This document shows, one piece after another, positions 56,593-64,000 of a stretch of DNA of 64,000 nucleotides. Within the stretch, counting starts at the first letter, position 1. Each line of letters opens with the position of its first letter. A model generated the notes under the pieces. It had not been told where the DNA came from and did no database searches. It saw only the letters and a program-made list of their open reading frames with translations. Origin of the DNA: Sphingomonas sp. C3-2 (GTDB taxonomy: Bacteria; Pseudomonadota; Alphaproteobacteria; Sphingomonadales; Sphingomonadaceae); assembly GCF_033025475.1 (NCBI RefSeq), contig NZ_CP130322.1, forward strand, positions 186,001 through 250,000, read 5' to 3'. A program made the translations under genes and the position numbers.

Positions 56593-57099
56593 TCAGCGCC
56601 AGTTGCCGATATCGGCATTCTCGCCCTCGCCGCCTTCCTGGCCGTCTGCGCCGAAGGAATAGACGTCGAACGTGCCGTTGCGGCCCGGATTGGCATAAAG
56701 ATAGGGGCGGCCCCAGGGATCGTCGGGCAGGCGCTTCACATAGCCGCCGGGGCGATAGCGATCGGGCTGGGCAAGCCCCGCCGGCGGCTGAACCAGCGCG
56801 CGCAAACCGTCGGCCTGTGCGGGGTAGACGAGGTTGTCGAGCCGGTACATTTCAAGCGCCTGTTCGAGCAGCGCGATATCCGCTTCGGCCTTTTTGGACA
56901 TCGCCTTTTGCTGGCTGGGCATCACGTTGATGACGACGATCGTCGTCAACAGGCCGATGATCACGATCACCACCATCAGTTCGACGAGCGTGAAGCCGCG
57001 TTCGCGCTTCTTGCCCACGCGCGCGGGCGTCTCGGTCGATACCGCCTGCATGGCAGGATCATTGCCCGGCGCGGGCGCGGTTTGATTGAATTGGGTCAT
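56593..57099 (-). CDS. gspG: Major pseudopilin GspG, with an unusually long leader
   Basis: 168 residues. Prepilin cleavage site RERG^FTLVELMVVIVIIGLL with E5, followed by the GspG-type PQADGLRALVQPP-like segment and the calcium-binding C-terminal PDDPWGRPYLYANPGRNGTFDVYSFGADGQEGG. The start ATG 57099 follows GAGGACGTC, but it gives a leader of 35 residues, far longer than the usual 5-10. An internal ATG at 57051 would give 19 residues and has no clear binding site. Main subunit of the pseudopilus. Confidence 0.93.
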   Translation of the reverse strand: MTQFNQTAPAPGNDPAMQAVSTETPARVGKKRERGFTLVELMVVIVIIGLLTTIVVINVMPSQQKAMSKKAEADIALLEQALEMYRLDNLVYPAQADGLRALVQPPAGLAQPDRYRPGGYVKRLPDDPWGRPYLYANPGRNGTFDVYSFGADGQEGGEGENADIGNWR

Positions 57100-57106
57100 G
57101 ACGTCC

Positions 57107-58333
57107 TCAAATGCCGGCAAGCGACTGAAGTTGCAGGATGGGAAGAAGGATGGAAAGAACGATCAGCGCCACCAGCCCGCCCATCACGACGATGATAGCC
57201 GGTTCGAGCAGCGACAGCGCAGTCGCGGTAAACCCGTCGAATTCGCGTTCCAGATAATCGGCCGCGCGTTCGAGCATGATGTCGAGCTTGCCCGCCGCCT
57301 CGCCGCTCGCGGCGAGATAGACGAGCAGCGGCGGAAAAACCTTGGCGCGGCGCAGCGCCGCCGAAAGGCTACCGCCGCCGCGAATGGCCTCGACGATGTC
57401 TTCCGATGCCGCACGCAGCGCGTGGTTGTGCACGGTCTGCGTCGTCAGGATCAGCCCTTCGAGCAGCGGCAGGCGGCTCGCCACCATCGTCGACAGCGTC
57501 CGCGCCATGCGCGCCGCGTGCAGATCGCGCGTCAGCCGCCCGATCAACGGCAGCCCCAGCAGTCCGCGATCGAAACGCAGCCGCAGGCCCGGATCCTGCA
57601 GCAACCGCCACGCCCCGACGCCGAATAGCGCCAGCCCCAGCAGCAGCGCCCACCACCAGTTCACCAGAAATTCGGAAAGGCCGATCACCAGGCGCGTGAG
57701 CAAGGGAAGCTGCTGCCCGACCGAATCGAACTGCTCCACCACCTTGGGCACGACGAACATCATCAGCGCGATGACGACGAACATCGCGACGATCGCAAGC
57801 ACCACCGGATAGGCGAGCGCGCTCATCACCTTGCCGCGCACCTGCGCCTGCCGTTCCATCAGGTCGGACAGCCGCTCGAGGATGACGGGCAAGGTGCCCG
57901 AGCTTTCGCCCGCCGATATCATCGCGCGGTACAGCGGCGGAAAGCTCTTCGGTTCGCGCCCCATCGCCTCGGACAGGCGGCGTCCCTCAACCACGCCGCC
58001 ATGGACCGCACCCAATATGCGGGCGACATGCGGTTTTTCGGTCTGCCGCGAAATCGTGCGGAGCGCTTCCTCGAGCGGGCTCACCTGCGCCAGCGTGGCG
58101 AGCTGGCGGGTAAAGAGCGTCAGATCCTTGCTGCCCAGACGGCGGCGCGCCACACGCTGCGACGACAGGAGCGCCGCACCGCGCGCCGCCCGCCCGCTGC
58201 CAGGTTCCAGCTGCACGACATAAAGCCGTCGTCCTTCAAGCCGGCCCCGGGCCTCGTCCAGCGAGGGCGCGGCGATGCTGCCGCGTTTCTCTCTGCCCGC
58301 CGGATCGAGGACCCGATAATCGAAATCAGGCAT
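57107..58333 (-). CDS. gspF: Type II secretion system inner-membrane protein GspF
   Basis: 408 residues, with three membrane helices and two homologous cytosolic domains: GSKDLTLFTRQLATLAQVSPLEEAL and LARTLSTMVASRLPLLEGLI. Anchors the ATPase GspE to the membrane platform. Overlaps gspE by 8 bases and ends seven bases before gspG. Confidence 0.95.
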   Translation of the reverse strand: MPDFDYRVLDPAGREKRGSIAAPSLDEARGRLEGRRLYVVQLEPGSGRAARGAALLSSQRVARRRLGSKDLTLFTRQLATLAQVSPLEEALRTISRQTEKPHVARILGAVHGGVVEGRRLSEAMGREPKSFPPLYRAMISAGESSGTLPVILERLSDLMERQAQVRGKVMSALAYPVVLAIVAMFVVIALMMFVVPKVVEQFDSVGQQLPLLTRLVIGLSEFLVNWWWALLLGLALFGVGAWRLLQDPGLRLRFDRGLLGLPLIGRLTRDLHAARMARTLSTMVASRLPLLEGLILTTQTVHNHALRAASEDIVEAIRGGGSLSAALRRAKVFPPLLVYLAASGEAAGKLDIMLERAADYLEREFDGFTATALSLLEPAIIVVMGGLVALIVLSILLPILQLQSLAGI

Positions 58334-59891
58334 CCACCGCGTCCCGGCGCGAAATCCGCACGGCCTCTTCGGGCGTGGTCAGCCCCTCGCGCACCAGCTT
58401 GCGCGCCGCTGCACCCAGATTGGGCGCGCGCAGGAAGGCATGGCGCGCGATGATCGCCTCGTCGCCGCCATCGTTGATCAGCCGGCGGATCGTCTCGTCG
58501 ACGCGCACTGCTTCGAACACGCCGATCCGGCCCTTGAAGCCGGTATGGTTGCAGCTCGCGCAGCCCACCGGCTCGTAGATGACCGTGCCCGGATCGAAAC
58601 CAAGCAGCGAGCCGACCGAGCCCGATGCCTGCACCGGGCGCCGGCAATCGCCGCACAGCCGCCGCACAAGGCGCTGCGCGATCACCGCGCGCAGCGTCGA
58701 AGCCAGCAGGAACGGCTCGATCTTCATGTCGCGCATGCGGGTGATGGCGCCCACCGCGTCGTTGGTGTGGACGGTCGAAAGCACGAGGTGCCCGGTGAGC
58801 GACGCCTGAACCGCGATCTCGGCGGTCTCGCGGTCGCGGATTTCGCCGACCATCACGACATCGGGGTCCTGCCGCAGGATTGCACGCAGGCCCGCGGCAA
58901 AGCTGAGACCGACCTTGGCGTTCACCTGGGTCTGACCGACGCCTTCGATGGCATATTCCACCGGGTCCTCGACCGTCAGGATATTGCGCGTCCCGTCGTT
59001 CAAAAGACGCAGGCTGGCATAAAGCGTCGTGGTCTTGCCCGAACCGGTCGGCCCGGTGACGAGGATGATGCCGTTGGGCTCGCTCAGCGCGCTTTTCAGA
59101 ACCGCGTGGGTTTCCGCGCTCATGCCCAGCACATCGAGGTCGATGCCCGAATTTTCCTTGTCGAGGATACGCAGCACCACGCGCTCGCCCGCGCGGCTGG
59201 GAAGCGTGGAGACACGCACGTCGAGCAGCTTGCCGCCCAGCGACAGCCCGATGCGGCCATCCTGCGGCACGCGACGTTCGGCGATGTCGAGGCGCGCCAT
59301 CACCTTGATGCGGCTGACCACCACGGGCGCCACATGCGCCGGCATGCGCAGCGTCTCGCGCAGCACGCCGTCGATGCGCATGCGCACGACAAGCCCGGTT
59401 TCATAGGGCTCGATATGGATGTCGGACACGCCCTGCCGAGCGGCATCGGCGATGATGCCGTTGATCAGCCGGATCGCGGGCGCATCGTCGGCGGTGTCGA
59501 GCAGATCGTCCGCCGTGGGCAGATCGGTCGCCAGCAGGTCGAGATCCTCGCCCAGCCCCAGCGAACCCGCGGCGGCCGCCGCCGCCTTGCCGTCCATGGC
59601 ATAGCGTTCGGACAACAGCCGATCGAAATCACCGGGATCGACGAAGCGCACGTCAAAGGGCTGGCCGACATAGCGCCGCACTTCAAGCAGCGCGCGGGGA
59701 TCCGCCCCCTGCCGCACGGCGACGTCGAAGCGGCCCCCCTCGCCCTCATTGAGGATGATGCCGAACTTGCGCGCAAAGCCGTAGGGGATATGGAGCAAAA
59801 GGCTCGGCGCCGTCGGCTCGATAGCCTCGACGGCGCTCGCCTCGGGTGGCTTGCCGTCCTCGTTCGACGAAGCCCCGCGCCGGATTTTCAT
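58326..59891 (-). CDS. gspE: Type II secretion ATPase GspE
   Basis: 521 residues. Walker A GPTGSGKT at about 280-287, Asp box and Walker B region (VMVGEIRDRETAEIAVQASLTGHLV), His box (STVHTNDA), and a tetracysteine zinc motif CGDCRRP...CASCNHTG. The N-terminal domain that binds GspL is shorter than in many members. It powers pseudopilus extension. Overlaps gspD by ATGA. Confidence 0.96.
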   Translation of the reverse strand: MKIRRGASSNEDGKPPEASAVEAIEPTAPSLLLHIPYGFARKFGIILNEGEGGRFDVAVRQGADPRALLEVRRYVGQPFDVRFVDPGDFDRLLSERYAMDGKAAAAAAGSLGLGEDLDLLATDLPTADDLLDTADDAPAIRLINGIIADAARQGVSDIHIEPYETGLVVRMRIDGVLRETLRMPAHVAPVVVSRIKVMARLDIAERRVPQDGRIGLSLGGKLLDVRVSTLPSRAGERVVLRILDKENSGIDLDVLGMSAETHAVLKSALSEPNGIILVTGPTGSGKTTTLYASLRLLNDGTRNILTVEDPVEYAIEGVGQTQVNAKVGLSFAAGLRAILRQDPDVVMVGEIRDRETAEIAVQASLTGHLVLSTVHTNDAVGAITRMRDMKIEPFLLASTLRAVIAQRLVRRLCGDCRRPVQASGSVGSLLGFDPGTVIYEPVGCASCNHTGFKGRIGVFEAVRVDETIRRLINDGGDEAIIARHAFLRAPNLGAAARKLVREGLTTPEEAVRISRRDAVDA

Positions 59892-62083
59892 TTCCGCCCC
59901 CCGCTCTGCTCGCGTGCGTCGACACGGATCGACTGGCTCGAATTATTCTGGCGGATCACCGGATCGGCCGATGCCGCCGGGTCGACGCCGGCCGGTGCCG
60001 GTTGCGGCAATTGTTCGGCCGGGATCGGCGGCGCCATGTTCATATAATCGCGCACCAGTTCGTCGAGCGTCGGTTCGCGGTCGGGCCGCGCCAGCAACTG
60101 ATCGCGGCGGGCATAGCCATAACGCTGTTCGGCGATCGCGCGGGCATCGCTCGAATCGCGGACGATCGTCGGGCGGATGAAGACCATGAGATTGGTCTTG
60201 TTGCGCTGACGCGATTTCGAACGGAACAGCGCGCCCAACCCGGGCAGATCACCGAGAAACGGGATCTTCTCGATCGTTCGGCGTTCATTGTCGTCAAGCA
60301 GACCGCCCAGCGCGACGATCTGGCCGTCGTCGACCGTGATCGTCGTCTCGATCTCGCGCTTGTTGAGGATCAGTTCGCTGAAATCGGACGAGACCGGCCC
60401 GGCGATCGAGCTTACTTCCTGCCTGAGGAACAGCTTGATCGCGCCGCCCGCGTTGATCTGCGGCTTCACCTCGAGCTGGATGCCGACATTCTGGCGCTGC
60501 ACCGTGCGAAAGGCATTGTCGAAATTGTTGGACAAGGCCTCACCGGTCGTCACCGGGATTTCCTGGCCGACCAGGATCTTCGCTTCCTGATTGTCGAGCG
60601 TATAGATCCACGGCGTCGACAAAATATTCGATTTATTGTCTGATTTCACCGCATTGATGATCGCACCGAAGATCGCGTTCGAACCGATGTTGAACGCCAT
60701 CCCGCCAATGCCGCCGCTGGCGTTCAGGAGTTCCTCAACCGCCGCCTTGTCGAGCGCGTCGCTGATCGCGGAGCCTTCGCTCGTCGTCACGACGTCGCCG
60801 TTGATGACCGTGGTGGTGCGGTCGAGTTCGCGCGCGCCGATGGCGCCCGCAATCACGCCGATGCGCGGCGCGACGTTGGAATAGTTGGTGATGCCATAGG
60901 GCATCCCGCTGCCGGGCTTGCCGCCGAAGAGGAACTGGACACCCAGCTGGCGCGCCGCGATGTCGGACATTTCGACGATGATCGCCTCGACGAGCACCTG
61001 CTCGCGCCGCGTGTCGAGCTGCCGCACCACCTCCCCCAGCTGGCGCTGCATGTCGGCAGGCGCGGAAATGACGATGGCGTTCGCCCCTTCGAACCGCGTC
61101 ACGATCGCAGGCCCCCGCCCCGGCACGCCGCCAAGCGCCGCAACGCCGCCGCCATTCGACGTCGCCACGGCAGATGCAGCCGCAGGAAGCACCCCGCCAG
61201 CGGCCGACTGGGCCGGGGCTGATGCCGCCTGCGTAACGGGCTGCCCAACGAGTTGCTGGAGCACCGGGAGCAGATGCCCCGCATCGGCATGTTCCAGCCA
61301 GATCACGCGGATTTCGGTGCCGCTTGCGGCGCGCTTGTCGAGATCGCGGGCAATGTCCGCAAGCCTCGAAACCGTGCCAGTATCGCCGCGCAAGGCAATG
61401 GAATTGCTGCTGTCTATCGGCACGATCATCGCCGCAGGGCCGCGCGCATTTTCACCCCCGCCGCCAGCGCCCACCAGTTGCTGCAGCGAGGTCGCGATTT
61501 CGCGCGCGCCGGCATTGCGCAGCGCGATCACCGTGGTCGACGAGCCATCGCGGTCGATCCGTTCGATCAGTGCACGGATCCGGCGGATATTATCAGCATA
61601 GTCCGCGACGACGATCGAATTGCCACCGCGATTGGCGGTGACCGATCCCTCCTTGCTCACCAGCGGCCTGAGCGTTTCGACCGCCGAGGGCGCCTCGATC
61701 GAGCGGAGGCGGAAAACCTCGGTCACGAAGCTGTTCTGCGCGCTGCCGCGCGTGCCCACCCGCCCCGGCTGCGCGGCGGCAGAATCCGCGGGCTGGATGC
61801 GAAAATTGCCGCCGCCGGTAGGGATCGCCACCAGCCCGTTCGCCCGGAGAGTGGAGAGGAAAACCTCGAAATATTCGGATTTGCTGAGTGGCCGGTCGGT
61901 CACGACCGAAACCTTGCCCTGCACCCGCTGGTCGATGATGAAGGTCCGTCCGGTTACCCGTGCGGCATCCTGGATGAAGGCGCGGATGTCCGCGTCACGC
62001 ACATTGAGCGTCTGCTGCGCGGCCAACGGCTGGGCGAACGCGATGGCAAGGGCCGTTGCCGCACCGACAAGAAATCTGTTCAT
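59888..62083 (-). CDS. gspD: Type II secretion outer-membrane secretin GspD
   Basis: 731 residues: signal peptide, N0 domain (LNVRDADIRAFIQDAARVTGRTFIID), N1-N3 repeats, then the secretin C-domain with SNILSTPWIYTLDNQEAKILVGQEIPV and GGLLDDNERRTIEKIPFLGDLPGLGALF. The alanine-rich region around 280-330 is a linker. Forms the outer-membrane channel. The single base overlap with gspC (TGATG-like) couples them. No pilotin gspS is nearby. Confidence 0.96.
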   Translation of the reverse strand: MNRFLVGAATALAIAFAQPLAAQQTLNVRDADIRAFIQDAARVTGRTFIIDQRVQGKVSVVTDRPLSKSEYFEVFLSTLRANGLVAIPTGGGNFRIQPADSAAAQPGRVGTRGSAQNSFVTEVFRLRSIEAPSAVETLRPLVSKEGSVTANRGGNSIVVADYADNIRRIRALIERIDRDGSSTTVIALRNAGAREIATSLQQLVGAGGGGENARGPAAMIVPIDSSNSIALRGDTGTVSRLADIARDLDKRAASGTEIRVIWLEHADAGHLLPVLQQLVGQPVTQAASAPAQSAAGGVLPAAASAVATSNGGGVAALGGVPGRGPAIVTRFEGANAIVISAPADMQRQLGEVVRQLDTRREQVLVEAIIVEMSDIAARQLGVQFLFGGKPGSGMPYGITNYSNVAPRIGVIAGAIGARELDRTTTVINGDVVTTSEGSAISDALDKAAVEELLNASGGIGGMAFNIGSNAIFGAIINAVKSDNKSNILSTPWIYTLDNQEAKILVGQEIPVTTGEALSNNFDNAFRTVQRQNVGIQLEVKPQINAGGAIKLFLRQEVSSIAGPVSSDFSELILNKREIETTITVDDGQIVALGGLLDDNERRTIEKIPFLGDLPGLGALFRSKSRQRNKTNLMVFIRPTIVRDSSDARAIAEQRYGYARRDQLLARPDREPTLDELVRDYMNMAPPIPAEQLPQPAPAGVDPAASADPVIRQNNSSQSIRVDAREQSGGRK

Positions 62084-62907
62084 TAGCTCGCAATCGAAAT
62101 GGAAATGGGAAGGACATTGCCGCCGCGCTCGACGGATACCGAAATGTTGAAACCGGGCGCCGCCGTCGCGAAGACGCGCTGGACATCCGCGACATTGCTC
62201 ACCGGCTTTCCGTTGATCTCGACGATGATGTCGCCTTCGCGGAAACCAGCAGCCTGATACGCCGAACCATCACCCGCCGCGCGGACGACCAGCCCCGAAA
62301 TCCGGCCGCCTTCGCGGCGTGGCAGGAACTGAAGCCCGGCCTTGATCTGATCGGCGGTGATCCCGCCGCCGGGGGCCATATCGGCGGCAGTGGGAGGGGC
62401 CGCGCCCTCGCCCGCTTCGCCGGTGCCCGCACCGTTCGACTGGTCGAGGAAAATCTGCTCGGCCGCACCGCCGCGATCGATCGTCACACTGTCGAACGCG
62501 ACCGCCTTCAGCGTAACGCCGGGCAGGATTTCATCGCCGACGCCGTAGCTGTTCTGCTGGCCATCCGGCCCCGCGATGATCGCCGAGCCCTGCCCCGACA
62601 CCTCGTCTAGGCGCGTGCCGAACAGCGTCAGCTGCAGCGAGGTGACCACGCCACCGGCATCGGGCGCGACGCGGAAAAACGGATCGAAGCTGCGGAACAG
62701 TTCGGGCGCCTCGGCGGCGATCGCTGCGGCGCGGCTATCGGGCCGCCACTCGCCGACCGGGCCGATCGGCGTCACGGCGATATAGATCAGGCGGGCGCAC
62801 TGTGCGGCGAGCGCGCACAGCAGCACGGCCTCGGCGAGGCGATATCCGTTCTGTTGCGGCAGGCGCCGAAGCAGGCTTCGGGCACGATGATCGAGACTTA
62901 GACGCAT
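62083..62907 (-). CDS. gspC: Type II secretion protein GspC
   Basis: 274 residues: one N-terminal membrane helix (YRLAEAVLLCALAAQCARLIYIAV), a homology region with GVGDEILPGVTLKAVAFDSVTIDRGG that contacts the secretin, and a C-terminal PDZ domain (GGRISGLVVRAAGDGSAYQAAG...DIIVEINGKPV). Links the inner-membrane platform to GspD. First gene of the operon gspC-D-E-F-G-H-I-J-K-L-M-N; the prepilin peptidase GspO is elsewhere. Confidence 0.93.
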   Translation of the reverse strand: MRLSLDHRARSLLRRLPQQNGYRLAEAVLLCALAAQCARLIYIAVTPIGPVGEWRPDSRAAAIAAEAPELFRSFDPFFRVAPDAGGVVTSLQLTLFGTRLDEVSGQGSAIIAGPDGQQNSYGVGDEILPGVTLKAVAFDSVTIDRGGAAEQIFLDQSNGAGTGEAGEGAAPPTAADMAPGGGITADQIKAGLQFLPRREGGRISGLVVRAAGDGSAYQAAGFREGDIIVEINGKPVSNVADVQRVFATAAPGFNISVSVERGGNVLPISISIAS

Positions 62908-63031
62908 TGTGCTCCCCCAAGAGACCGCTGCGCTAGACCGACATTGTTACAGGCAGATGTCGGTCATATTGCCGTCCGATGACTATGGGGCGCCATGCCC
63001 CAAGGCAAGCAGCACCGTTAACGCGACGCAA

Positions 63032-63069
63032 GAAAAACCACGCGGAAACACCCTAGGCCTCCGCGTGGT
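63032..63069 (-). terminator. Rho-independent terminator after the TonB-dependent receptor
   Basis: 9-bp stem (63037-63045 with 63061-63069) with a 15-base loop. Read on the minus strand it is followed by TTTTTC. It ends the receptor transcript and separates it from gspC. Confidence 0.85.
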
Positions 63070-63092
63070 CAGAGTTCTGGTTTTGGAAAGGC

Positions 63093-64000
63093 TCAGAGCT
63101 TCATTTCGATGCCCAGCGACAGCGAGGTGCCGACGTCGTAGCGGTTCACATCGATGCGATTATCGCCGGCCTGCTGGAATTCGCGGTAGCGTTGCCCAGT
63201 CAGATTGCGCGCCTGAAACTTCAGCTCGAATTCGCGCCCCGCGATGTCCAGCGCTTCGCGCGCCACGAAATCGAGGCGGATGCCGGGGCGCTCGATGATG
63301 TCGGGCTGCACCGCCTGCCCCTGAATGGGGCCGCGATTGGTGATGCGGTCGCTGGCATAGGTCAGCATCAGCGTCTGCTGCGAAAGCCCGCCATCCTTTT
63401 CGAGCCCGATCTGGATGTTGGCGATATGATCGGACTGGCCGGTAAGCGGCCGCGCCCGGTTCGCGGCAAAGAAGTTCGATGCCAGGATGGTGTTGCCGAA
63501 CGAGTCGGTCACCGTGTCATCCGCGCCGAATTTGATCTTCGACTGGGTGTAGGTGTAGTTTCCGACCAGCACCAGCTTGCGATCCGCGAAGAATGCGCCG
63601 CCGAATACATTGTCCAGCGGGACGAACTTCTGAAGCTCCAACTCGGCGCCGTAAAGCTGCGCCTCGGGCACGTTGATGAAGCTGGTCTGGAGCGTGTTGC
63701 CGCCGGCAAGGAAGCCATAAGCCTCGATCGGGTTCTTGATCTTCTTGTAGAAACCGGCGGTGCTCAGCCGCTGATTTTCCCCGAAATACCATTCGAACCG
63801 CGCCTCGGCGTTGAACAGCGTGCTGTCCTTCAGGAAGGGGTTGCCGAAATATTGGCGGTCGCTTTCGGGGTCCTGATAGATCTGGAGCGCAAGCTCGCGG
63901 AACTGCGGGCGGGCGATCGTCTTGGACGCCGCGACGCGCAACTGCATGTCTTCGGCAAAGTTCCAGGTGATCGTGCCGCTCGGCAGCCAGTAGGAATTGT
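63093..64000 (-). CDS. TonB-dependent receptor, C-terminal barrel part (cut by window edge)
   Basis: The last about 302 residues of an outer-membrane receptor whose N-terminus lies beyond the right edge. The reading frame stays open to the end of the window (NSYWLPSGTITWNFAEDMQL opens it), so the ATG at 63947 is internal. Barrel strands such as RVAASKTIARPQFRELA, WYFGENQRLSTAGFYKKIKNPIE and RYDVGTSLSLGIEMKL show the TonB-dependent receptor end with terminal aromatic/basic residues. The ligand cannot be deduced. Same strand as the gsp operon but with its own terminator in between. Confidence 0.88.
   Translation of the reverse strand, partial: NSYWLPSGTITWNFAEDMQLRVAASKTIARPQFRELALQIYQDPESDRQYFGNPFLKDSTLFNAEARFEWYFGENQRLSTAGFYKKIKNPIEAYGFLAGGNTLQTSFINVPEAQLYGAELELQKFVPLDNVFGGAFFADRKLVLVGNYTYTQSKIKFGADDTVTDSFGNTILASNFFAANRARPLTGQSDHIANIQIGLEKDGGLSQQTLMLTYASDRITNRGPIQGQAVQPDIIERPGIRLDFVAREALDIAGREFELKFQARNLTGQRYREFQQAGDNRIDVNRYDVGTSLSLGIEMKL

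Noticed and set aside
58440-60047. 535-codon plus-strand frame opposite gspE
   Set aside because: Shadow of gspE; composition is low-complexity Arg/Asp/His without known motifs.
63093-63947. The final receptor frame as a complete gene starting at 63947
   Set aside because: The frame is open to the window edge and the protein lacks a signal peptide and plug, so it is a fragment of a longer gene.

Overview
The window is GC-rich alphaproteobacterial chromosome, most likely from a sphingomonad (Sphingomonadales). The RecA, Fmt, TruA and TrxB sequences fit this. So do the GTTC-N7-GTTC LexA site in front of recA, the abundance of TonB-dependent receptors, the PepSY-type iron genes and the complete gspC-N operon. 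Genes are dense, often joined by ATGA or TGATG overlaps. I saw no insertion sequence, phage gene, CRISPR array or rRNA.

Layout. 1-3991: start of a glutathione S-transferase-like gene (cut by the window edge), recA with terminator and SOS box, recR, fmt, truA. 3979-9931: a five-gene carrier-protein module made of an asparagine-synthetase-like protein with both active sites degraded, a PLP-dependent decarboxylase, an AMP-forming acyl ligase and, divergently, an acyltransferase-like protein and an acyl carrier protein. The ligase and decarboxylase are of the kind found with exosortase A, but no exosortase or polysaccharide gene is here. 9978-10940: trxB. 11037-13176: a ZnuD-like zinc receptor behind a nested palindrome. 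13271-20215: an RND efflux pump operon, a TetR regulator, and soxR with a textbook SoxR box.

20246-40496 is an iron island. It holds a DUF4198 protein, a frameshifted AAA ATPase, an MdtABC-type RND pump (two different inner-membrane subunits) divergent from its outer-membrane factor across a strong Fur box, a siderophore receptor operon with PepSY/DUF3325/DUF3649 proteins, and a second, divergent esterase/DUF3325-like/DUF3649-like/PepSY operon followed by a FepA/CirA-like receptor. No siderophore biosynthesis genes are present, so this looks like uptake, reductive iron release and export of foreign or processed siderophores. A short motif, GANTCGCAWT, occurs in five of the upstream regions.

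40592-51865: an SDR, tRNA-Met, a 2H phosphoesterase, kup, ald, the cytochrome c maturation operon ccmC-D-E-F-G-H-I, a leucine-dehydrogenase-family enzyme and tRNA-His. 51930-62907: a complete type II secretion operon gspC to gspN on the minus strand. 63093-64000: the C-terminal half of another TonB-dependent receptor, running off the window.

Gene-free stretches longer than 100 bases but under 300 (238-445, 10941-11036, 20216-20400, 35001-35295, 40497-40591, 44160-44410, 50346-50512, 51563-51787, 62908-63031) hold promoters or the sites listed; no stretch over 300 bases lacks a gene.
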